64,000 bases of DNA from Pelagimonas phthalicica (GCF_004364805.1 NZ_SOAP01000001.1:992001-1056000); one strand, 5' to 3'; numbered from the stretch's first letter, positions 30,892 to 45,124 are shown. The notes: generated by a model not told the origin, from the sequence alone. Numbers and translations: made by a program.

Positions 30892-31356
30892 ATGCGCAAG
30901 TTTCTGATTTCAGCAGGTTTTACTCTGCTCCCGCTCGCCGCTGCCGCACAATCAACCGTTGATGCTTCCGATGCCAATGTTCTGGCCGCACTGCTTAAGA
31001 ACGAAGGGTATTTTATCGATATCACAACCGACAAGGTTGGCGACCCGCTGCTCAAGGGCAAGCTGGACGGAACCAATTACGACATCTTCTTTTATGACTG
31101 CACCAACAATGCCAATTGCCGGACGATCCAGTTTCAGGTTGGCTATGACATGACCAATGGCATGTCCTTACAACGCGCCAATCAGTGGAATTCGGACATG
31201 CGCTATGCCACGGTGCATCTGGATGATGAAATGGACCCGTTCCTGCAGATGGATCTGAACATCGATTACGGCGTTTCCTCCGAAAACTTTGTCGATAATT
31301 TCAAGATGTGGGCCAATGTCCTTGGTCAGTTCGAAGATTTCATCGACTGGAACTGA
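30892..31356 (+). CDS. Exported YbjN-domain protein
   Basis: A 154-residue protein with a signal peptide (MRKFLISAGFTLLPLAAAAQ) followed by a YbjN (type III chaperone-like) fold: VLAALLKNEGYFIDITTD, then a central YDIFFYDCTNNANCR with two cysteines that could form a disulfide, and a C-terminal DNFKMWANVLGQFEDF helix. The ATG at 30892 follows AAGGGA; the frame is open from 30655. YbjN proteins are of unknown function and most are cytoplasmic, so the exported form is notable. Confidence 0.75.
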   Translation: MRKFLISAGFTLLPLAAAAQSTVDASDANVLAALLKNEGYFIDITTDKVGDPLLKGKLDGTNYDIFFYDCTNNANCRTIQFQVGYDMTNGMSLQRANQWNSDMRYATVHLDDEMDPFLQMDLNIDYGVSSENFVDNFKMWANVLGQFEDFIDWN

Positions 31357-31380
31357 TGCGCTCTGCATGAAACGAAAAAT

Positions 31381-31417
31381 GCCCCGCTTGCCGGAAAACC
31401 TTTCGGACAAGCGGGGC
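31381..31417. terminator. Hairpin between YbjN gene and ccrM
   Basis: A 10-bp GC-rich stem GCCCCGCTTG/CAAGCGGGGC has an inner CCGGAAA/TTTCGG extension. On the minus strand it is followed by CATTTTTCG, consistent with ending ccrM transcription. It may work in both directions. Confidence 0.7.
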
Positions 31418-31493
31418 CAGTAGATGCCTGTGATGACTCACATGGCACCGGCGGTGTTCTTGAATTTATTGAAACTTTTGAACCCGAGGCGGA

Positions 31494-32710
<1,217 letters not shown>

Positions 32711-32714
32711 CGAT

Positions 32715-33326
32715 TTACTCTTGATACAAGATATCGCGTACCGGCTTGAACGAACGTCTATGGTGTGGGGTTACCCCCAAATCTCGGAGTGCAGATTTGT
32801 GACATTTCGTGGGGTATCCGGCGTTCTTTTCCCAGCCATATCCTGGGTAGTGTTGCGCGATCTTGATCATGACATCATCTCGCCACTTTTTGGCCACAAT
32901 TGAGGCCGCTCCGATGGTTTGCGAAAGAGAGTCCCCCTTGACGATTGCAGAGGCCGGGCACGGGAGCCCCTCGGGCAACCGATTCCCATCCACCAGCAAG
33001 TGATCAGGGCGAATCGGCAATCCTTCGACCGCGCGGCGCATGGCCAACATGCTGGCTTGCAGGATATTGAGTTGGTCGATTTCCTCGACCGTCGCTTCGG
33101 CGATGCTGACATGAGCGGTCTTGCGGATCAGAAGATCCAGCGCATTGCGTTTCTTGGCTGAGAGCTTCTTGGAGTCCGTCAGACCTTCGGGGATGTTATC
33201 CGGGTCCAGGATCACCGCACAGGCCACCACAGGGCCCGCCAGAGGGCCACGGCCCACCTCGTCAACCCCAGCCAGCCGCAGACCGCGCGCATGATAAGGG
33301 GCGTCCATGTTTTCTGTATGTGTCAT
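32715..33326 (-). CDS. rnhB: Ribonuclease HII
   Basis: A 203-residue enzyme that removes RNA from RNA-DNA hybrids and single ribonucleotides. The N-terminal active-site motif is [15 protein letters not shown] (Asp and Glu ligands), with a further acidic ligand in LLVDGN and the segment [12 protein letters not shown] typical of RNase HII. The start is uncertain: ATGs at 33326 and 33308 both lack a clear ribosome site. It is upstream of ccrM on the same strand, a common alphaproteobacterial order. Confidence 0.9.
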   Translation of the reverse strand: MTHTENMDAPYHARGLRLAGVDEVGRGPLAGPVVACAVILDPDNIPEGLTDSKKLSAKKRNALDLLIRKTAHVSIAEATVEEIDQLNILQASMLAMRRAVEGLPIRPDHLLVDGNRLPEGLPCPASAIVKGDSLSQTIGAASIVAKKWRDDVMIKIAQHYPGYGWEKNAGYPTKCHKSALRDLGVTPHHRRSFKPVRDILYQE

Positions 33327-33404
33327 GCTGCCAGAAAACCCATCTGCCCCGGCCATACAAGGGGAAGGGTTTGGCAACGCTATTTGCGAGCGCGTGAACC
33401 GCTC

Positions 33405-33734
33405 TTAAATAGCTTCGTCCTGATCGTCAGACCGCATATGGCGCAGGGCGGCATCCACAAGGGACAGCGCGGCCACCTCTTCGCTGACATCACGCCCTGC
33501 GATGCGCTCAGAAAGCTGCATGCGCTCTTCGAGGGACAAGGGGATTTGCAGCGGCTCAGAAGAGCCGGTTGCGACATCTGTCGTCCAATCCAGCCCTTCG
33601 GCCAGCGCCTTTAGCAGGGATTGGCGCACGAGATATGCCATAGGAAGGTTTGCCGGAGACATGTCCAGCAACTGTTTGCGCAGCCCGTCCGGCACGCTCA
33701 CAGATAAACCTTTTCTCAGATTATGGCAGCTCAT
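33405..33734 (-). CDS. Small hypothetical protein
   Basis: A 109-residue soluble protein of no recognised family. The N-terminal part GLSVSVPDGLRKQLLD resembles the strand-helix start of ribbon-helix-helix DNA-binding proteins, but the match is weak. A GGGGGA site precedes the ATG at 33734. It lies 78 bp upstream of rnhB in the same direction and could be co-transcribed with rnhB and ccrM. Confidence 0.5.
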   Translation of the reverse strand: MSCHNLRKGLSVSVPDGLRKQLLDMSPANLPMAYLVRQSLLKALAEGLDWTTDVATGSSEPLQIPLSLEERMQLSERIAGRDVSEEVAALSLVDAALRHMRSDDQDEAI

Positions 33735-33909
33735 TCGGTCCCCCAAGAAATTCCATCTTAAGATGAGCTAGGTTAACAGATTGCTTTCCAAAGCAGAAGT
33801 CCCTGTCTGTTTTTTGCCAACAGTATTTCGTGGCAGGAAAGCCAGGACAACGCGATGTGGAAAACGCACGGTCTTTCCGCAGTTAGAGCGTACCAGACCG
33901 CTCTCGTGA

Positions 33910-33935
33910 CAAAGGCGCCCCGAGGGACGCCTTTG
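33910..33935 (-). terminator. Hairpin after groEL
   Basis: An 8-bp stem CAAAGGCG/CGCCTTTG with extra CCC/GGG pairing in the loop lies 37 nt beyond the groEL stop. There is only a short T-rich stretch after it. Confidence 0.55.
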
Positions 33936-33971
33936 CACAATCGTTTATCGACAGGTCCAAAGACCAGTTGA

Positions 33972-35648
<1,677 letters not shown>

Positions 35649-35660
35649 TCAGATCAGGAT

Positions 35661-35683
35661 GTAGGGTGGGGCTTCACCCCGCC
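35661..35683 (+). repeat. Palindromic repeat, family B, copy 1
   Basis: GTAGGGTGGGGCTTCACCCCGCC forms a stem GGGTGGGG/CCCCGCC with loop CTTCA. A near-identical copy is at 56844-56866. In the groES-groEL spacer it would form an mRNA hairpin between the two chaperonin genes, which might affect relative expression. That role is inference. Confidence 0.7.
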
Positions 35684-35706
35684 GCCCTGCTCTGGACAGC
35701 GGCGGT

Positions 35707-35994
35707 TCAGCCGATGATGCCCAGGATGTCGCTTTCTTTCATGATCAGCAGCTCTTCGCCGTCCAGCGTGATCTCGGTGCCGGACCATTTGCCGAACAGG
35801 ATCTTGTCGCCTTCTTTGACGTCCATCGCGATACGATCACCGTCTTCGTCGCGCGCGCCAGCGCCTACAGCAACAACCAGGCCTTCGGCTGGTTTCTCTT
35901 TTGCGCTTTCAGGAATGATCAGACCACCCGCGGTCTTTTCTTCGCTTTCAACGCGACGAACAACCACGCGGTCGTGCAGCGGTGTAAATGCCAT
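35707..35994 (-). CDS. groES: Co-chaperonin GroES
   Basis: A 95-residue GroES with the family start [14 protein letters not shown], the mobile loop [14 protein letters not shown] and the core [16 protein letters not shown]. It caps GroEL. The ATG at 35994 follows AAGGAG; the frame is open to 36054. It is the promoter-proximal gene of groESL, with a CIRCE element just upstream. Confidence 0.98.
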   Translation of the reverse strand: MAFTPLHDRVVVRRVESEEKTAGGLIIPESAKEKPAEGLVVAVGAGARDEDGDRIAMDVKEGDKILFGKWSGTEITLDGEELLIMKESDILGIIG

Positions 35995-36047
35995 CTTCGA
36001 GTCTCCTTGGCTCAAAGTTAATCTCGTTGACCCCTGTTTCGGGGCCG

Positions 36048-36074
36048 TTAGCACTCACCCTTGTTGAGTGCTAA
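36048..36074. promoter_or_regulatory. CIRCE element (HrcA operator) of groESL
   Basis: TTAGCACTC-N9-GAGTGCTAA is a perfect match to the consensus inverted repeat. It lies 54 nt upstream of the groES start. HrcA binding here represses the operon and is relieved by heat. HrcA itself is not encoded in this window. Confidence 0.96.
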
Positions 36075-36231
36075 CGGCGTATAGCTAGGCAGGTCAAACT
36101 CATGAGTCAACACGCAGTGGTGAAAAATATTGTTGGATTTTGGCGTAGATCAAATCATGGTTTTGTCGGGTTGGTTTAGGAATTGTGAACAGGCGCTGGT
36201 CACGTTTGAAAATGTTAGCGCAACCATTTGA

Positions 36232-38465
<2,234 letters not shown>

Positions 38466-38704
38466 TCCTTTGGTGCGCAGGGGCAATGCCCGGCTGCGCC
38501 ATTGGTCAATCCCGCACATCGCGTGCGGGTATCGGAGGGTTTGGCAAAACCTCTGGCCAGTCAGGCGGTTCCCGCGCTGTCCGGTCTTGCCAGTGCAACC
38601 CTGCGTGATGGGGAAACTGTTGTGGTGACGCTGAGGGCAAAGGCCCGGCATGCTCACGCGGCAGCGCAGCGACGATGCGGCAATGGCGGCTTTTTAGCGC
38701 CGCG

Positions 38705-39385
38705 TCAACCGGATTCGCTGTCTTCCCAGCTATAGGCCCAATGTTTCAGACCCGCGCGCCCCGTTTGGTTGAGCACATAGACGCCCTTTTCCACCTTGTC
38801 GAACCAACCATAGTGATTGCTGCGCATGATCGTGGTCGCCTTGGCCACACCTGTGGCCTTGGCCACATCCTTGCCCCGGCTCGCTCCGACCTCGGCCAGC
38901 ATGGCGGCGCATTTCAGCGCGTCCTGCCGGTAGCCGGTGACAATCCCGTGACGGGTCGCACCGCCCTTGTTCGGATCACCATCCAGCCTCTGAAACTCGC
39001 GCAGCAACCTGGTCTGACGTTTCTTATTCTTGCGCGGCGCATAAGGGCCGGGATCGCAATGCACCTCGACCGTGTTGTCCGCTCGCACGGTAATAAAGCC
39101 CAGCCCAAGACGGCGGCACATGGCCAGATTGTCCTTGAGCGCGCGCTTGGCGGTTTTGCCCTTGGGCTTGGGAACAGCGATATAGACCGTATCCGTCACC
39201 GATAAACGCGCGATGGCCTGATGGTAAAGCGACAGGGAAATTGTCAGCTTCAACTCAACGATCACTGGCGGCTCGTCAGCGCGAACGGCCATCACATCAA
39301 CAGCCCCGACTTCGCCCTTGACCTCATAGCCCTGCTTTTCCAGTAGGACCTTGATTGGCCCGTAAAGATCGCTTTCCCGCCTCAT
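38705..39385 (-). CDS. DUF2161 family protein, PD-(D/E)XK-like
   Basis: A 226-residue protein of the DUF2161 family. The N-terminal half looks like a PD-(D/E)XK nuclease fold: EVGAVDVMAVRADEPPVIVELKLTISLSL holds the acidic and ELK residues (cited in part). The C-terminal half (about 120-226) is basic and has a predicted winged-helix-like segment (TGVAKATTIMRSNHYGWFDKV). Databases name the family phosphodiesterase by similarity only. Real substrates are unknown. It could be a DNA-repair or degradation factor. Confidence 0.75.
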   Translation of the reverse strand: MRRESDLYGPIKVLLEKQGYEVKGEVGAVDVMAVRADEPPVIVELKLTISLSLYHQAIARLSVTDTVYIAVPKPKGKTAKRALKDNLAMCRRLGLGFITVRADNTVEVHCDPGPYAPRKNKKRQTRLLREFQRLDGDPNKGGATRHGIVTGYRQDALKCAAMLAEVGASRGKDVAKATGVAKATTIMRSNHYGWFDKVEKGVYVLNQTGRAGLKHWAYSWEDSESG

Positions 39386-39457
39386 CCCTGCCCGTTTTCG
39401 CCTGTCTTTTCCGCTCTGACCTGCCTAATCTGCACCAAGTTCACAGTCGGAGCCACC

Positions 39458-40453
39458 ATGTTGCGTTTTCTTTTGTCCTTCGCCGTTGCAATGACACTTG
39501 CCACTTCTGTTTCTGCGGCCTGCCTGGGACAGGATTTGCGGCCAGGCCTGACGGATGCCCAACGGGCTGAGATTGACGAGCGGGTCGCGGCGACGCCTTA
39601 TGCGGTGGGCAATCATTGGACGGCAACGAAGGGCGATGAGACCATCCATATCATCGGCACGCTGCATCTGGACGATCCGCGTCTGGATGCGCCGGTTGCG
39701 CGTATAACGCCATTGATTGAATCCGCTGGTGTGCTCTTGCTTGAAGCGACGAAAGAAGATCAGGACAGACTTCAGCGCCAGCTTGCCGCAGACCCGTCGA
39801 TTTTGATGATGCAGGGGGAAACCCTGATTGACCTGATGCCACCTGAGCAATGGCAAGCTCTGGCTGATGCGGCCAAGTCGCGGGGCATCCCGCCCTTCAT
39901 GGCAGCCAAGTTTCAGCCCTGGTACCTGTCCCTAACGCTGGCCATGCCCTCCTGCATGATCGCCGAAATGCGCGAAGGGCAGAACGGGCTGGACAGTCGG
40001 CTGAACAAGATCGCGGATGCGGCTGAGGTGCCGAGCCAGTCGCTGGAAGACTTCATGACCCTGTTCAAGATTTTCGGACAGGAACCGATTGAGGAGCAGA
40101 TCAGAATGCTCTCTGCTGGTGTCCTGTCGGATGAAGATAGCGAGGATCAAATCGCCACAACGCTGGCCAGCTATTTTGACGAACAGGTGGCTGAAAGCTG
40201 GCAGATGAGCCGGGTGCTGGCCCCTCAGTTTTCGACCTTGCCCAAAGACGAAATCGACGCGGTTTTCGACAAGCTGGAGGAAGAGTTGCTCAACAAGCGC
40301 AACCGCGCCTGGATCCCAGTGATCCTGGGTGCCGCCGATACGCATGATGCCCCCATCGTCGTAGCCTTTGGAGCCGCGCATTTGATGGGCGATGACGGTG
40401 TGTTGAACCTGCTGGCGCAACAGGGCTTTACCCTGCAACGCCAGCCATTCTAA
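39458..40453 (+). CDS. TraB/GumN family exported protein
   Basis: A 331-residue protein with a signal peptide (ending SVSAAC) and the TraB/GumN fold. Family signatures are HIIGTLHLDDPRL near the N-terminus, a GxxH pair at the C-terminus (FGAAHLMGDDGVLNLL) and ERN-type core NKRNRAWIPVI. TraB-like proteins are thought to be metal-dependent proteases or inhibitors. A GGAG precedes the ATG. It converges on the M3 peptidase across two tandem hairpins. Confidence 0.82.
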   Translation: MLRFLLSFAVAMTLATSVSAACLGQDLRPGLTDAQRAEIDERVAATPYAVGNHWTATKGDETIHIIGTLHLDDPRLDAPVARITPLIESAGVLLLEATKEDQDRLQRQLAADPSILMMQGETLIDLMPPEQWQALADAAKSRGIPPFMAAKFQPWYLSLTLAMPSCMIAEMREGQNGLDSRLNKIADAAEVPSQSLEDFMTLFKIFGQEPIEEQIRMLSAGVLSDEDSEDQIATTLASYFDEQVAESWQMSRVLAPQFSTLPKDEIDAVFDKLEEELLNKRNRAWIPVILGAADTHDAPIVVAFGAAHLMGDDGVLNLLAQQGFTLQRQPF

Positions 40454-40475
40454 GCAACCTGTCGCGGCGCGCTTC

Positions 40476-40521
40476 CAAATTTCGTCCACGAAATTTGCAA
40501 AAGTTTTAGATAAAACTTTTG
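40476..40521. terminator. Two tandem perfect hairpins between convergent genes
   Basis: CAAATTTCG-TCCA-CGAAATTTG (40476-40497) is followed directly by CAAAAGTTTTA-GA-TAAAACTTTTG (40498-40521). Both stems are perfect. The second is AT-rich with T-runs on both strands, so it can terminate both the TraB/GumN gene and the M3 peptidase gene. Confidence 0.75.
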
Positions 40522-40537
40522 TTGCACCCAGACGCGA

Positions 40538-42547
40538 TCAAGCGGCCAGACCTCGCCCCTTAAGCAATGCCTCAACGCCGGGCATGCGCCCCCGAAAGGC
40601 GGTATAAAGCTTTTCTGCTTCCTGCGACCCACCCGCCGAGAGGATAAAGCGTTCAAGCTTTTGCGCCATATCCGCGTCAAACGGGTCTCCAACCTCTTCA
40701 AAAGCTGCAAAGGCATCCGCATCCATGACTTCGGACCACATATAGCTGTAATAGCCGCTGCTATAGCCATCGCCCGCAAAGACATGGGCAAAATGCGGGG
40801 TGGCGTGGCGCATGGAAATGGCGCGCGGCATGCCGATCTGTTCCAAAACTTCGGCCTGTTTCTGCATCACATCCGCCGGGGCCGGTCCGTCATGAAAGCC
40901 CAGATCAACCAAGGCCGAGGCTACATATTCCACCGTCTGGAACCCCATATCGAAATTCGCAGCGCCAAGCACCTTTTCCAACAGCTCTTTTGGCATCGCC
41001 TCGCCCGTTTCGGCATGCAGCGCGAATTTCTCCAGAACCTCAGGCACATCCAGCCAGTGCTCATACAACTGGCTTGGCAGCTCGACAAAGTCACGCGCCA
41101 CAGAGGTGCCCGAAATCATCTCATAGGTGACATCTGACAACATCTGATGCAAGGCATGGCCGAACTCGTGGAACAAGGTGCGTGCATCGTCATAGGACAA
41201 AAGCGCCGGGTCACCTTTGGCAAAATTGCAGACATTAACTACAATCGGGATTTGTGTGTCAGGAAATTTACGCTGCGCGCGGATTGCCGAGCACCAGGCC
41301 CCAGAACGTTTCGACCCGCGCGCGAAATAATCACCGATGAAGATCGCAACATGTTCGCCATTGCGCGTCACTTCCCAGGCGCGCGCATCTTCGTGATACA
41401 AAGCCACATCCAGCGGAGCGAATTCCAACCCGAACAAACGGTTGGCGCAATCAAAGCTCGCCTCAATCATGCGGTCGAGTTGAAAGTAAGGCTTGACCTC
41501 GGCCTCGTCCAAATCATGCTCGGCCTTGCGCCGTTTTTCCGCGTAGTAGCGCCAGTCCCAAGCCTCTAGAGGCCCCTCAAACCCATCAGCGTGCAGCATA
41601 TCCTCGAGGATTTTGGCGTCGGCATCGGCCTGTGCTTTGGCAGGGTCCCAAACCGCCATCAACAGCTCGCGCACGCGTTCTGGCGTACCCGCCATTTCGG
41701 TTTCCAGTTTGAAGCCCGAGAAATCATCATAGCCCAGCAGTTTTGCGCGCTCTTCGCGCAGGGCCAGCGTTTCGTTGGCAATCTCGCGATTGTCGGTTTC
41801 ACCGCCGTTGGCACCGCGCAACCCCCATGCCTGATAGGCTTTCTGACGCAAATCGCGCTTGGGTGAGAACTGCAGGAACGGCACGATGACTGAACGCGAC
41901 AGGGTGACAACCGGGCCAAGCCCCCGCTCTTCGCCCGCTGCGCGCATGGCTGAGATCACAAACTCCGGCAGACCATCAAGATCCGCTTCGGTCACTTCCA
42001 TCACCCATTCCCGCTCATCCGCCAAAAGGTTTTGGGTGAAAGATGTCCCAAGCACAGCCAGACGGTTCTTGACCTCGGTCATGCGCTCAGAGGCCTCGCC
42101 CTCCAACCCGGCACCCGCGCGGACAAAGTTGCGATGCAACAGCATCAGCACCCGTGCTTGTTCTTCGCTCAGATCCAAGCTTTCACGCTGGTCCCAAACG
42201 CTCTGAATGCGGTCAAACAGGGCTTTGTTGGAATAGATCGCCGAGGAATGGGCCGAGAGTTTTGGGGAATATTCCCGCATCAACGCCTCACGCGCCTCAT
42301 TGCTATCGGCCCCGGCAATGTTGAAGAACACCGACGCCACCTTGTCCAAGGCAGCCCCTGTGCGCATCAATCCTTCGATCGTATTGGCAAAGCTGGGCGC
42401 GTCGGGATTGGCAACCAGGGCCTCAACCTCGGCCAGATCCTCTGCCATGGCCGCTTCAAAGGCCGGGCCAAAATCCTCGTCCGAAATTTCCTTAAACGGT
42501 GGCAGACCAAAGGGTGTGGTCCAGTCCTGCAGCAAAGCGTTGCTCAT
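40538..42547 (-). CDS. M3-family oligopeptidase (Dcp/oligopeptidase A type)
   Basis: A 669-residue cytoplasmic zinc peptidase of the M3 family that trims oligopeptides. The zinc motif is in TLFHEFGHALHQML (HExxH, about residue 450), with the downstream Glu in a typical RDFVELPSQLYEHW segment. The N-terminal helical half is characteristic of OpdA/Dcp. The ATG at 42547 follows GGAGA. Whether it is a dipeptidyl carboxypeptidase or oligopeptidase A cannot be decided from motifs. Confidence 0.9.
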   Translation of the reverse strand: MSNALLQDWTTPFGLPPFKEISDEDFGPAFEAAMAEDLAEVEALVANPDAPSFANTIEGLMRTGAALDKVASVFFNIAGADSNEAREALMREYSPKLSAHSSAIYSNKALFDRIQSVWDQRESLDLSEEQARVLMLLHRNFVRAGAGLEGEASERMTEVKNRLAVLGTSFTQNLLADEREWVMEVTEADLDGLPEFVISAMRAAGEERGLGPVVTLSRSVIVPFLQFSPKRDLRQKAYQAWGLRGANGGETDNREIANETLALREERAKLLGYDDFSGFKLETEMAGTPERVRELLMAVWDPAKAQADADAKILEDMLHADGFEGPLEAWDWRYYAEKRRKAEHDLDEAEVKPYFQLDRMIEASFDCANRLFGLEFAPLDVALYHEDARAWEVTRNGEHVAIFIGDYFARGSKRSGAWCSAIRAQRKFPDTQIPIVVNVCNFAKGDPALLSYDDARTLFHEFGHALHQMLSDVTYEMISGTSVARDFVELPSQLYEHWLDVPEVLEKFALHAETGEAMPKELLEKVLGAANFDMGFQTVEYVASALVDLGFHDGPAPADVMQKQAEVLEQIGMPRAISMRHATPHFAHVFAGDGYSSGYYSYMWSEVMDADAFAAFEEVGDPFDADMAQKLERFILSAGGSQEAEKLYTAFRGRMPGVEALLKGRGLAA

Positions 42548-42615
42548 CAAAATCTCTCCGATTGTTTCCTTGGAACGTAGGGGGCACAACCAAGGGCTGC
42601 AATAGCACCCATCGT

Positions 42616-43392
42616 TCAAAGTTGAACATGCAGGTGATCATCATGGCGCGCGGCGCGGCAGCCCTGAAAGCGCAGCTTTTGACCTTTCAATACCAGGCTC
42701 TCTGCCATGGGCGGTTCGAGAAACAGTTTTGAGATACGAGGATCAGCCGCCAAAATCTGAACAAGGGCACCGGTGCGCACAGGTTCCAAGGGGCGTTTTG
42801 CCCATAAGGGCTGCAGCCACGCAAAATCCCATCGCAATGTCGGCCATTTTTCAGGGCAAATGTGTTGGTCCAGCGCCTCGAACGCCCAATAGCCAATCAG
42901 AGACCGGGTTTTCCCAGGCAGGTAAGCCCCCAGTTCGTCAGTATAGTAGAAAGCCAGATCCAGTTTTTCACCATCATCATGGGACAGATGTGGCAACAGC
43001 GGAAACCCATCCCAAAACGGCAAGTTTGCATCCAGATAGAGTGTCACTGTCCCCGGATAACGCTGCGCCATTTCATCCGCTGCATCCTGCGCGACCTCCG
43101 CCAAATCCGGTGACACATAGTGCCGGGCCGTCGCGCAATAAAACAGCGATTGCGCCCGCAAAGTCGCGCCATGACAGGGCAGCGGTACGCGCCCGAATTG
43201 TGGCGCAACGACCAATGTCGCCGACCAAAGCCCAACATAGATCAAGAGGAACGCAAGCAATCGGCGGCGAAACATCAGAGCGATGATCCAGGCCAGCCCG
43301 CCGATCTGGGTCAGCAAGGTCGCCAGCAGAATACCAATCCCGTGGCCAAAAACCTTTAGGGTCAGGACCCATTTATTCGCAATGCTCAGCAT
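42616..43392 (-). CDS. Membrane protein with a possible murein-peptidase-like C-terminal motif
   Basis: A 258-residue protein. Two hydrophobic segments lie at about 10-65 and the rest is probably periplasmic. Near the C-terminus the sequence reads RAARHDDHLHVQL, resembling the zinc-binding HxH strand of penicillin-insensitive murein endopeptidase (MepA, M74) and related M15 enzymes, but the remaining ligands are not evident. It lies 68 bp upstream of the M3 peptidase gene in the same direction. No confident function. Confidence 0.6.
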   Translation of the reverse strand: MLSIANKWVLTLKVFGHGIGILLATLLTQIGGLAWIIALMFRRRLLAFLLIYVGLWSATLVVAPQFGRVPLPCHGATLRAQSLFYCATARHYVSPDLAEVAQDAADEMAQRYPGTVTLYLDANLPFWDGFPLLPHLSHDDGEKLDLAFYYTDELGAYLPGKTRSLIGYWAFEALDQHICPEKWPTLRWDFAWLQPLWAKRPLEPVRTGALVQILAADPRISKLFLEPPMAESLVLKGQKLRFQGCRAARHDDHLHVQL

Positions 43393-43621
43393 GGAAAAAT
43401 ACGTATTATCAGAGGCTTGAATTTCGCAGACAAGGCTGGTTGCCTTGGCAAGAAAATCGAGCCACTGAGAGCATGTATTTCTCCATGCCCTTCGGGTTCG
43501 CCGGATTTTGCCCCAGCCTGCGTTATATACCCTTGAAATAGAGCCACTATTCCAGCGGGCATATGCCTAGTCTGGAACAAAATCTGGCGAACTGAGCGTT
43601 GTGAATTAATGGGTCTTGACC

Positions 43622-44659
43622 CTAGCCAGAACAACAGGGGCAGCCCTCGCGCTTTGTCAAGGTGATCTTGCGGGTCTCCCCCCAAAGCGCGTCATAAATC
43701 AACATCTCGCCGCGCAACGGAGCCCCTGCCCCGGTGATCAGCTTGACCGCCTCAACCGCCATCATCGACCCGACCACGCCGGGCAAGGGGCCAAGCACGC
43801 CTGCCTCGGCGCAGCTGGGGGCCAATTCTGGTGCAGGCGCTTCGGGGAAGATGCATTCATAGCAAGGGCCATCCTTGGCCGGATCAAACACCGCAACCTG
43901 CCCTTCCCATTGGCTCAGCGCGCCTGAGACCAGCGGGATGCCCAGCTTAACGGCCATGTGATTGACGAGATAGCGCGTGTCGAAGTTATCGGTGCCATCC
44001 AGAACAAGATCATATTCCCCGATCAGCTCCTCCGCGATTTCCTCGCTGAGACGGCGCTTGTAAGGGCGCACCTTGAGATAGGGGTTGATCGCCTTCATCC
44101 GCGCCTCGGCGGAAAACACCTTGGGCGTATCGATGGCCTCATCAGAATGGATCACTTGGCGCTGCAAATTACCCGCATCCACCTCGTCATCATCAATCAC
44201 TCCAATGGTCCCAACTCCGGCCGCTGCAAGGTAAAGCAAGGCCGGCGACCCCAGCCCCCCTGCCCCGATGACCAAGACCTTGGCCTCTTTCAGCTTTTTC
44301 TGCCCCGGCCCGCCCAGCTCTCGCAGGACGATATGGCGGGCATAGCGTTGGAGCTCTCCGTCAACAAAAAGGCTGGCTTGCTCTGGCATGGTGGTCTCCT
44401 GCGGCTGGGCCTTGGCGCGCAATTTGGCCAGCGCTTGCCGGTAAATCCAGACCAAAGCCGCAAAACCCAACAGGATCAGCCAAAGTGCCGCGCTTTCCCC
44501 GGTCGCCATTCGCAGCGGATGCCCATCTGGCAGAACGAGATGCAAAAGGATCACAGCCCCAAAGAGTAGACCAACCAGCATGCCCCGCATGGAGGACGGC
44601 ATGCGTAGCACATGGCCCAGCCCCCACAAACAGGCCGCGAGGCTGAGGACCAGAACCAT
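43622..44659 (-). CDS. moeB: MoeB/HesA-type E1-like protein with N-terminal membrane anchor
   Basis: A 345-residue protein. The first ~85 residues form about three hydrophobic helices, followed by a basic linker and a complete MoeB/ThiF E1-like domain: VIGAGGLGSPALLYL, DDDEVDAGNLQRQ, first zinc pair CYEC, SCAEAGVLGPLPG and second pair CPCC at the extreme C-terminus. It would adenylate a MoaD/ThiS-like carrier at the membrane face. The start (44659) lies 1 nt after the dut stop, so it is coupled to dut. All zinc cysteines are present, in contrast to the ThiF paralogue. Confidence 0.85.
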   Translation of the reverse strand: MVLVLSLAACLWGLGHVLRMPSSMRGMLVGLLFGAVILLHLVLPDGHPLRMATGESAALWLILLGFAALVWIYRQALAKLRAKAQPQETTMPEQASLFVDGELQRYARHIVLRELGGPGQKKLKEAKVLVIGAGGLGSPALLYLAAAGVGTIGVIDDDEVDAGNLQRQVIHSDEAIDTPKVFSAEARMKAINPYLKVRPYKRRLSEEIAEELIGEYDLVLDGTDNFDTRYLVNHMAVKLGIPLVSGALSQWEGQVAVFDPAKDGPCYECIFPEAPAPELAPSCAEAGVLGPLPGVVGSMMAVEAVKLITGAGAPLRGEMLIYDALWGETRKITLTKREGCPCCSG

Positions 44660-44660
44660 C

Positions 44661-45116
44661 TCAGCGCCGCCCGGTCGAGCCGAACCCGCCAGCGCCGCGC
44701 GCGGTGTCATCCAGCGCATCGACCAGATCGAACCGGGCCAGGATCACCGGGGCCACAACCATTTGCGCGATCCGGTCCCCGTGACGGATGGTAAAACTCT
44801 CTTGTCCGGCATTCATCACGATCACCCCAAGTGGGCCGCGAAAATCGCTGTCGATTGTGCCGGGGCTGTTAGGCAGGGTGATCCCATGCTTCAGCGCCAA
44901 GCCGCTGCGCGGGCGGATCTGCACCTCGTAACCTTCGGGAATCGCCATGCGCAAACCGGTCGGCACCAAAGCACGCGCACCCGGAGCCAGGTCGATCTGA
45001 CCGCGATCCGGCAGATTGGCCCGCAAATCGGCCCCCGCTGCCCCGGCAGACGCATAGCTTGGCAGACCCAGATCCCGGTCGGCCCCTTCATCCCAGATTA
45101 GCTGAATCGCAACCAC
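44661..45116 (-). CDS. dut: dUTP diphosphatase
   Basis: A 151-residue trimeric dUTPase that hydrolyses dUTP to dUMP, keeping uracil out of DNA. Motifs: [15 protein letters not shown] (motif 1), [10 protein letters not shown] (motif 2), [14 protein letters not shown] (motif 3) and RIAQMVV (motif 4). The C-terminal GGFGSTGR arm is the phosphate loop. The GTG at 45116 is chosen for length and the preceding AAGGGGCGG; the open frame to 45248 overlaps coaBC. It lies 43 bp after coaBC on the same strand. Confidence 0.95.
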   Translation of the reverse strand: MVAIQLIWDEGADRDLGLPSYASAGAAGADLRANLPDRGQIDLAPGARALVPTGLRMAIPEGYEVQIRPRSGLALKHGITLPNSPGTIDSDFRGPLGVIVMNAGQESFTIRHGDRIAQMVVAPVILARFDLVDALDDTARGAGGFGSTGRR

Positions 45117-45124
45117 GTCCGCCC

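Noticed and set aside
43386-43685. About 100-codon minus-strand frame between moeB and the membrane protein gene
   Set aside because: Overlaps the moeB 3' end, no ribosome site, composition not protein-like.
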